This document shows, one piece after another, positions 48,828 through 57,955 of a DNA stretch of 64,000 nucleotides (the first letter of the stretch is position 1; every line of letters begins with the position of its first letter). This DNA is from Paenibacillus sp. BK033. GTDB lineage: Bacteria; Bacillota; Bacilli; Paenibacillales; Paenibacillaceae. A model generated the notes under the pieces. The model was not told the origin of the DNA, ran no database searches, and worked only from the letters and a program-made list of their open reading frames with translations. A program made the position numbers and the translations under genes. The stretch is taken from contig NZ_SLVP01000003.1 of assembly GCF_004345425.1 (NCBI RefSeq), forward strand, positions 1 to 64,000. The letters are read 5' to 3'.

Positions 48828-48975
48828 AGCAGCAGGTGCACCTCCTTCGAGAAGGGAATTTGCGATTCTGTAAAGATACGGTAATTTAAGTTTATTCCGC
48901 GCAAACCTTGCATTATGACGATTTATTGCCTTCGAATATTGTTCAAAAAGGCGAAGCCGAAACGAATGTCCGATC

Positions 48976-48984
48976 TGTTATAAT
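48976..48984 (+). promoter_or_regulatory. extended -10 promoter of copC-copD
   Basis: TGTTATAAT combines a consensus TATAAT with the TG of an extended -10 element, about 38 bases before copC. No good -35 hexamer is visible, consistent with extended -10 use. Confidence 0.55.
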
Positions 48985-49022
48985 GACATCAATTAATCCA
49001 ATACACAAAGGGGAATGTCCTA

Positions 49023-49637
49023 ATGAAACGTATCCTTTTTATCTGCTTGGCCGCCTTGTTCTTGCTGCCGGGCATCGCGATGGCCCATTCCAAAATCACC
49101 GTATCCACCCCTGCCAAGGAGGAGACCGTTACCGTTTCCCCTGCCGAGATTTCAATGACCTTTAACACCGATATCGAGAAGCTGAGCCAATTCAAGCTGC
49201 TCGATGAATCCGGCAAGCAGGTTCCGACCGGGGATATTGCGGTACATAAAGCGACAATGAGCGGTTCGGTGACCGAGCCTCTGAAGAATGGCGCCTACAC
49301 GGTAAAATGGACGATTATCGGCGCTGACGGTCATGCGGTTGACGGTGAATACGCCTTTACGGTTAATGCTCCGGAAGCTACGCCTTCTCCATCGCCGGAA
49401 GCCACGGCAACCCCGGCAGAGACGTCTTCTTCTCCAAGCGCCGAAGTTACCGAGGCACCCGATGCAAGCGCATCCGCGGATGGCAACGTCTCCGAGGAAC
49501 CCGCTCCCGCAGCTCCGGCAGAGGACACAAAGGCTGAATCCGGGAATGACAATGGCGTTAACACCGTGATCTGGGTTATTGCCGGCGTTATTGTGGCTGC
49601 CGCCGTCGTTATCGTGATCCGGAGGAACCGCAAATGA
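49023..49637 (+). CDS. CopC-domain copper-binding protein, membrane-tethered
   Basis: A 204-residue exported protein. Signal peptide residues 1-21 end in A-M-A, leaving His22 (HSKITVSTP) as the new N-terminus, which in CopC proteins is a direct copper ligand; ADGHAVDGEYAF supplies the second histidine. After the ~95-residue CopC domain there is a ~65-residue Ala/Pro/Ser/Glu-rich linker, then one C-terminal helix (VIWVIAGVIVAAAVVIVI) and Arg/Lys-rich end, so it stays in the membrane. It overlaps copD as ATGA, so the two work together in copper uptake or handling. Confidence 0.9.
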   Translation: MKRILFICLAALFLLPGIAMAHSKITVSTPAKEETVTVSPAEISMTFNTDIEKLSQFKLLDESGKQVPTGDIAVHKATMSGSVTEPLKNGAYTVKWTIIGADGHAVDGEYAFTVNAPEATPSPSPEATATPAETSSSPSAEVTEAPDASASADGNVSEEPAPAAPAEDTKAESGNDNGVNTVIWVIAGVIVAAAVVIVIRRNRK

Positions 49638-50719
49638 GTTATGTCAGCGAGGCTCTTCTCTATGTCTGCTTCGCCGTTCTGACCGGAACGTTTATACTGC
49701 GGGTTGTCCCGGAGCATAGACGCCCGGACATACATACGCCGAACTGGCTTCTCCTCGTTTGCGCGCTTGCGATTCCGGTACTCGAATACGTGCCTATTCA
49801 CGATTCTGCGGTGCTGTTTGCCAAGGATACGGACGTGACCTACGGTGAAATGGTGAAGAGCATCCTCTTGGAGCTGAACAACGGCAAAGCCTGGATCTGG
49901 TCGGCTGTCGCTTCCGTGGGCCTTGCTTTCCTGCTTGGACTACCTTCCTTCCGGAACGATAAGCATATGCCGAAGGTCGGCTTGTTCATTATGTTCCTGC
50001 TCATTCTCTGGCTTGGTTATGCCAGCCATGCGACTTCGCTTTACGGCACCAAGGGCTGGCTGGTTCACTCCGCCCATTTCCTTGCCGTAACCGTGTGGAT
50101 CGGCGTCTTGTTGATTGCCAGCTGGTTCTCCGCGAGCAGCCGCAACTGGGAGGCTTTCCTGGCCTGGTTCTCGCCGCTTGCGATCGGCTGCATGCTGATC
50201 ACCTTTATCGCCGGCATTACGCTCATGACTTTTACGACGCCGCAGTATGTCAATTCGTGGATGCTGCCTTACGGTCAGATGCTTCTGCTGAAGCATTTGC
50301 TCCTTGCGCCGCTGCTTTTATTTGCCTACACGAACGGCTTCGGCTACCGGAACAAGCTTAAGGAGAACAGCAACTTCAATCCACTTCCGTGGCTCAAAGC
50401 GGAGAGCGTCATCGCCTTGCTGCTCTTTATCGTCACCGGAGTGCTGGGGCAGCAGACGCCTCCCCATAACGTGAAGGAAACGCTGCAATCGGTATCGCCT
50501 TCCAAGCTGTTCAGGGCGGTCTACAACGGGCATTTCAGTCCGGATTTGTCTTTGAAGCTTTCGATCGGGCTGGACAGCATTCTCATGCTTGCCGCGGCTC
50601 TCGTCATGATCTACGGACTTATTCAGATGTACAAAGAAAACAAAATTTTGCCGGCCTTTATTATGGGACTGCTCACTACGGCATTTGGATACTTTGCTTT
50701 GATGTTCGGTATTGGATAA
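49634..50719 (+). CDS. CopD family copper-import membrane protein
   Basis: A 361-residue polytopic protein with about eight helices. The CopD domain shows GWLVHSAHFLAVTVWIGVLLIASWF and LKHLLLAPLLLFAYTNGFGYRNKL, with conserved histidines in membrane helices. In B. subtilis YcnJ the CopC and CopD parts are fused; here they are separate, coupled genes. Copper transport is inferred from the family. A strong terminator follows. Confidence 0.9.
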   Translation: MSYVSEALLYVCFAVLTGTFILRVVPEHRRPDIHTPNWLLLVCALAIPVLEYVPIHDSAVLFAKDTDVTYGEMVKSILLELNNGKAWIWSAVASVGLAFLLGLPSFRNDKHMPKVGLFIMFLLILWLGYASHATSLYGTKGWLVHSAHFLAVTVWIGVLLIASWFSASSRNWEAFLAWFSPLAIGCMLITFIAGITLMTFTTPQYVNSWMLPYGQMLLLKHLLLAPLLLFAYTNGFGYRNKLKENSNFNPLPWLKAESVIALLLFIVTGVLGQQTPPHNVKETLQSVSPSKLFRAVYNGHFSPDLSLKLSIGLDSILMLAAALVMIYGLIQMYKENKILPAFIMGLLTTAFGYFALMFGIG

Positions 50720-50728
50720 TAATCAAAT

Positions 50729-50765
50729 AAAAGCGCCGCTTCGTCATGGAAGCGGCGCTTTTTTA
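50729..50765. terminator. bidirectional terminator between copD and the siderophore-binding protein gene
   Basis: AAAGCGCCGCTTC and GAAGCGGCGCTTT form a perfect 13-bp stem with a 6-base loop, followed by T residues on the plus strand; it also serves the convergent gene ending at 50771. Confidence 0.9.
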
Positions 50766-50770
50766 ATCTA

Positions 50771-51787
50771 TTATTTTGCAAGCTTGATGCCATAATTTTC
50801 AGCAAGCTGGTCCAGCATCAGATTAGCAGCTTTGATGCCGCCCGCCGTATTCCAGATCGCGTCGTCTACCCGGTAGGCATGGCCTGCTTTCACCGCGCTG
50901 AGACCTTTCCAGATCGGATCGTTCGTCCACTCCTGCTCTTGAGCGGAGCCCTTGCCGTCACCCGTATCGTAAGTGAAGTAGAAGATTCGGTCCGCATCCG
51001 TTTCCGGCAAACGTTCCTTCGTGATTTCGTCGGCAAACGTTTCCTTCGAATTCAGCGTCATCTCGTTGCGTGTCAGGCCAATCTGCGCCGCGATGACACC
51101 GGAGAAGGTGTCAGTGTGATAGACACGCGTTTTTCCGCCCATAAAGCGGACAAACGATACGGTTTCCTTCAATTTGTCTCCGGCTTGCGCTTTGAAATCC
51201 TCAATGCGGGCGTCAAAGTCGGCAAGCAGCTTGTTGCCTTCTTCGGTTTTGCCAAGCGCTTCCGCATACAGCTTGAAGTTATCCTTCCAGGCGCCGCGAA
51301 GCGTTTCGGCCTCCACCGTTGGCGCGATAGCTTTCAGCTGTTCGTAGATTTCCTCATGTCTCATTTTGTTCGCAATAATGAGATCCGGCTGAAGTCCGGC
51401 GATAAGCTCCAGATTCGGCTGGCCTTCTTCGCCTACTACCTCCACGCCTTCCATGTCCGCCGCGATATGGTCGTACCACGGGTTGCCCGTGAAGGATTTG
51501 ACAGCGCCAACCGGCTTCACGCCAAGCGCCAATACGGCTTCCGTCCCTTCATTCGTCAGAACAACAACCCGCTTCGGCGTGCCTTTAATCTCGGTTTCTC
51601 CCATGGCGTGCTTCACGATGCGGGTCTCGTTCGAAGCTGCCTGCTCCGAATTCCCTGCTTGATTATTGGTTGTTTCTGTTCCTGAATTATTATTCAAATT
51701 CGATCCGCAGCCTGCTGCCAGAACAGCGATAATCATTGTGCAAAGCGTCAGCCAAATTATTTTCTTTCCGTTGAAACGGTTCTTCAT
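50771..51787 (-). CDS. iron-siderophore ABC transporter substrate-binding lipoprotein
   Basis: A 338-residue lipoprotein with lipobox LAAGC (Cys27), a Gln/Asn/Ser-rich linker and a helical-backbone (type III) binding fold: ETEIKGTPKRVVVLTNEGTEAVLALGVKPVGAV, LELIAGLQPDLIIANKMRHEEIYEQLKAIAPTVEAET and the C-terminal KGLSAVKAGHAYRVDD. This is the FhuD/FecB/BtuF-like family; the siderophore is unknown. It is divergent from the two permeases and the ATPase, with a Fur-like box between them. Confidence 0.93.
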   Translation of the reverse strand: MKNRFNGKKIIWLTLCTMIIAVLAAGCGSNLNNNSGTETTNNQAGNSEQAASNETRIVKHAMGETEIKGTPKRVVVLTNEGTEAVLALGVKPVGAVKSFTGNPWYDHIAADMEGVEVVGEEGQPNLELIAGLQPDLIIANKMRHEEIYEQLKAIAPTVEAETLRGAWKDNFKLYAEALGKTEEGNKLLADFDARIEDFKAQAGDKLKETVSFVRFMGGKTRVYHTDTFSGVIAAQIGLTRNEMTLNSKETFADEITKERLPETDADRIFYFTYDTGDGKGSAQEQEWTNDPIWKGLSAVKAGHAYRVDDAIWNTAGGIKAANLMLDQLAENYGIKLAK

Positions 51788-51866
51788 GCGAATAAGTGCC
51801 TCCCGATGATAATATTTCTCACTTGGACAATATAAAAGAAAACGACCTCATAGTCAATATAATTTT

Positions 51867-51885
51867 GATAACGATTCTCATATTC
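51867..51885. promoter_or_regulatory. Fur box between the siderophore-uptake genes
   Basis: GATAACGATTCTCATATTC matches the 19-bp Fur consensus GATAATGATAATCATTATC at 14 positions. Its place between the divergent binding-protein and permease genes would repress both when iron is plentiful. Confidence 0.75.
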
Positions 51886-51980
51886 ATTGACAGGCTATAA
51901 CTCGTCCATTAAAATTCACTAGGTACATATTCATATTTATAATAAGTTGTCATCCGAGAAAAAGGAGTCCGCGCACAGCT

Positions 51981-52967
51981 ATGAGACTAACAGGATTCAT
52001 TATATCCCTTCTGCTCCTTGGAGCAGCGATTATATGCAGCATTGCATTCGGCGTAACGGATATCCCGCTTGCGACTGTCTTTGATGCCGTTTTTCATTAT
52101 CAGCCTTCCAATCAAGAGCATCTGATCATTCAGACGGCAAGAGTTCCGCGGGCTCTAATCGCAGCCGCTGCCGGTGCCAGCCTGGCTGTTGCAGGCGCCT
52201 TAATGCAGGTCATTACCCGCAACCCGATCGCTTCCCCAAGCGTATTTGGCGTCAATTCCGGCGCTTCCTTTATGGTGGTCGTAGCATCCAGCTGGCTGGG
52301 CGTTAACGGCATGCAGCCCCTTACTCTCCTTGCCCTGCTTGGCGCGGCAATCAGCGGCGCTATCGTGTTTGTGCTTGGCAGCATCGGACGGGACGGTATG
52401 ACACCTGTCAAAATCACGCTAGCCGGCGCTTCGATCGCCGCTTTCTTCGCGTCGCTCACCCAAGGCTTTATGCTCTCCAGCGGAAAAATGTTCGACCAGG
52501 TGCTTGTCTGGCTCGTCGGCTCGGTTGCCGGCCGCGACATGCACATGCTCCTCAGCGTGCTTCCTTACATGGCGGTCGGCCTTGTCATTGGCATGGCGCT
52601 TTCGCGTCACTTAAACGTCCTCGGGATGGGCGACGACATTGCCCAGACATTGGGCCAACGAACGGCAGTTGTCAAATGGCTGGCTTCCGCTGCGGTTGTT
52701 CTGCTGGCCGGCGCGTCTGTTGCCGTTGCCGGCCCGATCGCCTTTGTGGGCATCATCATTCCGCATGTCGTCCGGTACTTCGTTGGCGCGGATTATCGCT
52801 GGGTTATCCCTTATTGCGCCGTTCTTGGCGGCGTATTGCTGGTGGCAGCCGACATCGGCTCCCGCTACATCGCCATGCCCCGAGAGGTGCCGGTTGGCGT
52901 TATGACCGCCGTAATCGGAGTGCCTTTCTTTGTCTATATCGCCAGGAAAGGAAGACAGACATCATGA
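51981..52967 (+). CDS. iron-siderophore ABC transporter permease (FecCD), first subunit
   Basis: A 328-residue polytopic permease of the FecCD family. Typical segments are RVPRALIAAAAGASLAVAGALMQVITRNPIASPSVFGVNSGASF near residues 53-95 and AGPIAFVGIIIPHVVRYFVGADYRWVIPYCAVLGG toward the C-terminus, the latter in the coupling region with the ATPase. It overlaps the next permease as ATGA. No strong ribosome-binding site other than AAAGGAG at 51961 is needed. Confidence 0.94.
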   Translation: MRLTGFIISLLLLGAAIICSIAFGVTDIPLATVFDAVFHYQPSNQEHLIIQTARVPRALIAAAAGASLAVAGALMQVITRNPIASPSVFGVNSGASFMVVVASSWLGVNGMQPLTLLALLGAAISGAIVFVLGSIGRDGMTPVKITLAGASIAAFFASLTQGFMLSSGKMFDQVLVWLVGSVAGRDMHMLLSVLPYMAVGLVIGMALSRHLNVLGMGDDIAQTLGQRTAVVKWLASAAVVLLAGASVAVAGPIAFVGIIIPHVVRYFVGADYRWVIPYCAVLGGVLLVAADIGSRYIAMPREVPVGVMTAVIGVPFFVYIARKGRQTS

Positions 52968-54007
52968 GCAAATACAAGACGGTCCGGCTGAGCAGCCCCA
53001 AGCTATCCTATCTTCTCGAACGCAGAGCCTTATGGACGACGCTTATTCTGTTCCTGCTATGCGCTGCCGGCGCTATTGTCAGTACCGGAATCGGCAGCCA
53101 GTTCATCTCGCCGCTTGACGTGGTGAAATCGATCATCGGCAAAGGCAGCGCCATGCATGATGTTATCGTATTAAAGCTCCGGCTGCCGCGCATCGTAATC
53201 GCGATGCTGGTTGGAGCCGCCTTGGCTTCTGCAGGCGCCGTGCTGCAGGGACTGATCCGCAATCCTCTGGCCTCGCCCGATGTCACCGGAATTACGGAAG
53301 GCGCATCGCTCGGCACGGTTCTGTTTCTCTTTTTCCTTGGCGACCGTGTCTCCGTCCATTGGATGCCTATAGCCGCAATACTCGGCGCTTACGCGGTTAC
53401 GTTTATTCTGTATATCCTGTCCTGGAAAAACGGCGCTTCGCCGCTCCGGATGGTTCTCATCGGAACCGGGTTATCGGCTGCGTTCAAGTCCGTCTCTTAC
53501 ATGTTTATCATTTCGAGTCCCTATTTCCTGGCGAACCGCGCAATGACCTTTATGACAGGCAGCATCTACGGCTCGTCCTGGGTGAAGGATGTTTATACGC
53601 TGCTTCCGTGGCTCATTGTCCTGCTCCCCGCGACGTGGCTGATGGCCCGCCATATGAATGTTCAGGCGCTTGGCGACGAGGTTGCCGGCAGTGCCGGCGC
53701 TCACGTGCAGAAGCACCGGTTCATCCTGCTGCTCCTAAGCGTATCGCTGGCCGGTGCCGCGGTTGCGATTGGCGGCGCAATTGCCTTTATTGGTTTGATA
53801 GCCCCGCATATGGCGCGGAAGCTTGTTGGCTCGTCCTTTGGCGGCTTGCTGCCGGTCAGCGCATTGATTGGCGCCTTGCTATTGCTTGTATCCGATTTGG
53901 CGGCCCGGACCGTATTCGCTCCGCTTGATATACCGGCCGGCGTCTTCACCGCAGCTATCGGCGCACCGTTCTTCTTATTTATGCTGTATCGCCACCGCAA
54001 CCAATAA
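52964..54007 (+). CDS. iron-siderophore ABC transporter permease (FecCD), second subunit
   Basis: A 347-residue permease paralogous to the gene before it; together they form the heterodimeric channel. RLPRIVIAMLVGAALASAGAVLQGLIRNPLASPDVTGITEGASLG and GGAIAFIGLIAPHMARKLVGSSFGGLLPVSALIGALLLL are the family blocks. I start it at ATG 52964, overlapping the preceding stop; a long open stretch upstream in this frame lies inside the first permease gene and is not real coding. Confidence 0.94.
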   Translation: MSKYKTVRLSSPKLSYLLERRALWTTLILFLLCAAGAIVSTGIGSQFISPLDVVKSIIGKGSAMHDVIVLKLRLPRIVIAMLVGAALASAGAVLQGLIRNPLASPDVTGITEGASLGTVLFLFFLGDRVSVHWMPIAAILGAYAVTFILYILSWKNGASPLRMVLIGTGLSAAFKSVSYMFIISSPYFLANRAMTFMTGSIYGSSWVKDVYTLLPWLIVLLPATWLMARHMNVQALGDEVAGSAGAHVQKHRFILLLLSVSLAGAAVAIGGAIAFIGLIAPHMARKLVGSSFGGLLPVSALIGALLLLVSDLAARTVFAPLDIPAGVFTAAIGAPFFLFMLYRHRNQ

Positions 54008-54028
54008 CTGAGCTGGAGGAAGTCAACC

Positions 54029-54820
54029 ATGAGCATGCTTGAAGCGAAAGGAATCTCCCTTTCTTACGGCGGAGCATCGATCTTCGAACAATTAAATCTA
54101 TCCATCCCCGACGGTAAAATAACCGTTCTAATCGGAAGCAACGGCTGCGGCAAATCAACGCTTCTGCGGGCTTTGTCCAAGCTGCTTAAGCCAACGAAGG
54201 GCGAGGTGATGCTTAACGGCAAGGATCTGTCGTCCATGCCGGCCAAGACTGCCGCGAAGCAGCTTTCCCTGCTTCCGCAAGGGCCCGTCGCTCCCGAAGG
54301 ATTAACCGTGCTGCAGCTGGTGAAGCAGGGGCGTTATCCTTACCAGACCTGGCTGCAGCAATGGTCGAAGCAGGATGAGGAAGCCGTTCAATCCGCCATG
54401 CGCGCTACCGGTATCGAAGAGCTTGCAGAGCGTTCCGTCTCCTCCCTCTCGGGCGGGCAGCGGCAGCGGGCTTGGATCGCCATGACATTGGCGCAGCAGA
54501 CGGGGATTATCCTTCTGGATGAGCCGACCACCTACCTGGACCTGACGCATCAGATTGAGGTGCTTGACCTGCTCCAGGAAATGAACGAGCGGGATGGCCG
54601 GACCATCGTGATGGTTCTGCATGACATTAACTTGGCCTGCCGGTATGCCGATCATATCGCGGCCGTGAAGAACGGTGCCATCTACGCGCAAGGATCACCT
54701 TCCGAAATCGTTGACGCTTCGATGATCGAGGACGTGTTCCATCTGAAATGCGATGTCATTTCCGATCCGCTGTATGATACGCCGATGATTGTGCCCCACG
54801 GGCGGAAGAAAGCGAAGTAA
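54029..54820 (+). CDS. iron-siderophore ABC transporter ATP-binding protein
   Basis: A 263-residue ATPase of the FhuC/FecE type. Walker A is GSNGCGKST, the signature LSGGQRQRAWIAM, Walker B ILLDEPTTYLDL with catalytic Glu, and the H-loop VLHDINLACRY. It is the last gene of the permease-permease-ATPase operon, 21 bases after the second permease, behind GGAGG. Confidence 0.96.
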   Translation: MSMLEAKGISLSYGGASIFEQLNLSIPDGKITVLIGSNGCGKSTLLRALSKLLKPTKGEVMLNGKDLSSMPAKTAAKQLSLLPQGPVAPEGLTVLQLVKQGRYPYQTWLQQWSKQDEEAVQSAMRATGIEELAERSVSSLSGGQRQRAWIAMTLAQQTGIILLDEPTTYLDLTHQIEVLDLLQEMNERDGRTIVMVLHDINLACRYADHIAAVKNGAIYAQGSPSEIVDASMIEDVFHLKCDVISDPLYDTPMIVPHGRKKAK

Positions 54821-54886
54821 AACCGGGAAGTGAATGGTTCCGAACTTTACACCGGCGCCATTCATTTTTAAAACTATAGAGAGAAG

Positions 54887-54913
54887 AAAAGGACCTCTGG
54901 GGGGTCCTTTTTG
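54887..54913 (+). terminator. terminator of the siderophore-uptake operon
   Basis: AAAAGGACC and GGTCCTTTT form a 9-bp stem with a G-rich loop followed by TTTTT, 66 bases after the ATPase stop codon. Confidence 0.8.
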
Positions 54914-55036
54914 CTTTCAAAAAAATAAGGGTTGATGTAGGTATGAATTTGATTAATAATGAAGATTAGACGATTTTTACAAATACAAAATATGTATATT
55001 TATGCATACAATCTATTCTGAAAAGGATTATTACCA

Positions 55037-56323
55037 ATGAATTCTCGAAGGCAACTCCTTTTTTTAGTTACCTCCTTTACTATATTGAGCCTTTTAACTT
55101 GCTCCAAACTCGTTCTGACTTACTACTCCACGGGGAACGCAACGCAAACGACCCTAGCGAAGCAGTATATGACCATTGCGCAGGATATGGCGGACGGACT
55201 GGATAAATCCGCGTATGAACGTTTTCTTCAAACCAAGCAGCCCGATTCCGCAATTATTCAATATCTTGAAGAATACCGTTCGCGGATCCATGCTTTGTAC
55301 GTTTATACCCTGCTGTTGGACGATACGGATGTGGCCAAGGTGATGTTGTCGGCGGTTCCAACCGAGTCTGCGCTGCTGCCGATCGGCTCTCCTTGCACCG
55401 TGCCGCCCAAACAGGTCAATCAGGCGAAAGACGGATTGGAATACTATACCGGCATCATTAAGGATGAGACGCATGGCGTCTATCTGTCCATTGGCGTGCC
55501 TATTGTCAGCGAGTCCGGCAAGCTGCTGGGCGTGATGGCCATCGATATTGATGCCAGCCAGCTGGAATCCATCAGCCAAGAGGTCATTAACAGCAACAAG
55601 GTTGTCTTCACCATTGACATTCTTTTTGCCATAATTCTGCTGCTCGCCTTCTTTGTTCTGAGAAAATGGCATAAGACGCGGCTCAAGCAGGATCTTTACG
55701 AATCCGAGCAAATATATATTTCCGAAATGGGAAAAGTCATCAACTCCATCAAATCCAGCCGTCATGACCGGATGAACCATCTGCAGGTGCTTCACGGCTT
55801 GCTGACCCTGAAGAAGTACGACAGGGCAACGGAATATTTGAAGGAGCTGGCAGCCGACTCCAAAGCCCTTGATCTCTCGATGAAAATCAATAACCCCGTT
55901 ATTTTGATCTTGTTCCAGAGCAAATGGGAGCTGGCGCAATCCAAAGGCATTGAGATGCAGTTTGAAACCGATACCGATGAATTCAGCAAAATTGAATCGA
56001 TGGATCTGGTTAAAATATTTTCGAACCTGCTAGACAATGCCATTGAAGCTGCCGAGGTTTACGAAGGCAAGCTGCCGCGGCGAATACTCGTTGCCTCCCG
56101 CTCCAAAAGCGCCAAAACGGTCTATACGGTAGAAAATCCGGCGATATTGACGGCCAAGGATCAGAAGCACTTGTTCCACACCGACGGATACACAACCAAG
56201 ACCAATCCAAACGCGATGCGGGGCAACGGGCTGTCGATTATTACGAAGACGGTTCATAAATACAACGGCGATATCCGCTTCCGTTACGAGAACGAAACGG
56301 TAAAAATTCAAATTACGCTATAA
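55037..56323 (+). CDS. orphan GHKL sensor histidine kinase (Spo0B/DcuS-like phosphotransfer region)
   Basis: A 428-residue membrane kinase. Helix 1 (~residues 7-27) and helix 2 (VVFTIDILFAIILLLAFFVL, ~190-210) flank an extracytoplasmic region of ~160 residues whose end (VYLSIGVPIVSESGKLLGVMAIDID) is Cache/PAS-like. SSRHDRMNHLQVLHGLL gives a Spo0B/SPOB_a-type phospho-His, as in DcuS/CitA kinases. The ATPase part has IFSNLLDNAIEAAE and RGNGLSIITKTVHKYNGDI. No response regulator is adjacent, so its partner is unknown. A bidirectional terminator follows immediately. Confidence 0.88.
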   Translation: MNSRRQLLFLVTSFTILSLLTCSKLVLTYYSTGNATQTTLAKQYMTIAQDMADGLDKSAYERFLQTKQPDSAIIQYLEEYRSRIHALYVYTLLLDDTDVAKVMLSAVPTESALLPIGSPCTVPPKQVNQAKDGLEYYTGIIKDETHGVYLSIGVPIVSESGKLLGVMAIDIDASQLESISQEVINSNKVVFTIDILFAIILLLAFFVLRKWHKTRLKQDLYESEQIYISEMGKVINSIKSSRHDRMNHLQVLHGLLTLKKYDRATEYLKELAADSKALDLSMKINNPVILILFQSKWELAQSKGIEMQFETDTDEFSKIESMDLVKIFSNLLDNAIEAAEVYEGKLPRRILVASRSKSAKTVYTVENPAILTAKDQKHLFHTDGYTTKTNPNAMRGNGLSIITKTVHKYNGDIRFRYENETVKIQITL

Positions 56324-56362
56324 GCAAAGAAGAGGACCTTCCGTTGAAGGTCCTCTTTGCTC
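56323..56362. terminator. bidirectional terminator between the orphan kinase and rarA
   Basis: AGAGGACCTTC and GAAGGTCCTCT form an 11-bp stem with a 4-base loop, flanked by further pairing bases AGCAAAG/TTTGCT and T-rich on the plus strand. Confidence 0.85.
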
Positions 56363-57673
56363 TTATTTTTTCCGCTGACGAAGCTCCTGGTTCTGGCGGA
56401 TTTTCCCTTCCATCCCCTGCTCGGTCGCTTTGTAGATCGTTACGCCTTTTAAGTTATCCGGCAAATATTGCTGATTCACGTAATGGCCGGGGTAATCATG
56501 CGGATACTTGTAGCCCTCGTGGCCAAGCTGCTGGGCACCCTTGTAATGGGTATCCCGCAGATGAAGCGGCACCTCGGCTTGTCCCGCACCCTCGATTACG
56601 GACATCGCTTTGCCGATCGCAACCGCTGCCGCGTTCGACTTCGGACTCTCGACGGCAAACAGGATGGCTTGGGCTATATTGTACTTCGCCTCCGGCCAGC
56701 CGATCTTATGGTACGCATCCATCGCGGTTACCGCCTGCACCATCGCCTGCGGATTGGCAAGACCGATATCCTCGCTGCAGGCCACGATAAGCCGGCGAAG
56801 AAAGGTCATCGGATCCATGCCAAGCTTCTCGACCGCGTACAGAAACCAGAACAAGGCCGCATCGCTCGAGCCCCGGATACTCTTATGGAACGCCGAGAGC
56901 ACATCGTATTGCGTAGACGTATCCGCCCGGACGGTTGGCTTCCGGATCGATTCCTGCGCCACGTCCATCGTGATCCGGACCGAGCCGTCCGGCTCCGAAG
57001 GCGTTGTGACCGCTGCAAGCTCCAGCGCATTCAGCGCGCGACGGATATCGCCGCCCGCCATAGCCGCGATATGCCTCAGCGCTTCTTCCTCGGCATGCAG
57101 CGTCATAAAGCCAAGCCCGCGGTCCTTGTCCGTCAAAGCCCGCTTCATGGCCTCCAGCGCGTGCTTCTCATTAAGCGGCTCCAGCTGGAATAGCGTTGAG
57201 CGGGACAGGAGAGCCCCGTTTACATGATGGAACGGATTCTCCGTCGTTGCCCCGATAAATATAATGATCCCCTGCTCAACGGCCGGCAGCAGCGCGTCCT
57301 GCCTGGACGTGTTAAACCGGTGAACCTCGTCGAGGAACAGAATCGTTTTCTTTCCGTACATCAGCTTGTTTGTCTTCGCCGTGTCAATGACTTCCCTGAC
57401 GTCCTTCACCGACGCGTCTACCGCGTTCAGCTTGACGAACTCCCCTGCCGTACGTTTCGAGATAATATTCGCGAGCGTGGTTTTGCCGCAGCCCGGAGGG
57501 CCGTACAGCAGAATCGACGATACCTGGTCGCCCTCAATCGCCCTGCGCAGCAGCTTGCCAGCTCCAATGATATGCTCTTGCCCGATATAGTCATCCAGCG
57601 TCTCCGGCCGCATCCGGTCGGCAAGCAGTCTTGCCCGCGGCGTCTCCGCCTCCTGATAGGAGAATAAGTCCAT
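56363..57673 (-). CDS. rarA: replication-associated recombination protein RarA (MgsA)
   Basis: A 436-residue AAA+ ATPase related to clamp loaders that acts at stalled replication forks. Walker A is GPPGCGKTT and Walker B ILFLDEVHRF; sensor-1 GATTENPFHHVN and the C-terminal tetramerisation/MgsA domain with DDLKG-like end YLPDNLKGVTIY are present. I start it at ATG 57673 (MDLFSYQEAETPRARLLADRMRP), the family-typical N-terminus; thirty-three upstream in-frame codons are not conserved. In B. subtilis the homologue yrvN lies next to tcdA and cymR; here about six kb of signalling genes separate it from tcdA. Confidence 0.95.
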   Translation of the reverse strand: MDLFSYQEAETPRARLLADRMRPETLDDYIGQEHIIGAGKLLRRAIEGDQVSSILLYGPPGCGKTTLANIISKRTAGEFVKLNAVDASVKDVREVIDTAKTNKLMYGKKTILFLDEVHRFNTSRQDALLPAVEQGIIIFIGATTENPFHHVNGALLSRSTLFQLEPLNEKHALEAMKRALTDKDRGLGFMTLHAEEEALRHIAAMAGGDIRRALNALELAAVTTPSEPDGSVRITMDVAQESIRKPTVRADTSTQYDVLSAFHKSIRGSSDAALFWFLYAVEKLGMDPMTFLRRLIVACSEDIGLANPQAMVQAVTAMDAYHKIGWPEAKYNIAQAILFAVESPKSNAAAVAIGKAMSVIEGAGQAEVPLHLRDTHYKGAQQLGHEGYKYPHDYPGHYVNQQYLPDNLKGVTIYKATEQGMEGKIRQNQELRQRKK

Positions 57674-57955
57674 TATGAAGTCACAACCTTTGTACCTGCT
57701 TAAATACGATACTATGATGATAGCATACTCGCACATACGTTCGCTACCTTCCGGAAATGGGACTGTTGCCATATTTTTTTGTTAAAACCTAGTTAATTTG
57801 TAGGTATTACTATAATGTTTTACTACTAAATTTCCGATATCAGTTACAGGAATATATTTCCTTTGTCATACGCGCAAGGCGAATGGCAAGCATGAGAGGG
57901 AACTTAAAGAGATAAAAAACATTAGACAGAGAGAGAGGATAAGGAGAGTTGTGTT

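Noticed and set aside
52676-52963. 96-codon N-terminal extension of the second FecCD permease
   Set aside because: It lies in another frame inside the first permease gene and is Arg/Cys-rich; the ATGA start at 52964 gives the family-typical N-terminus.
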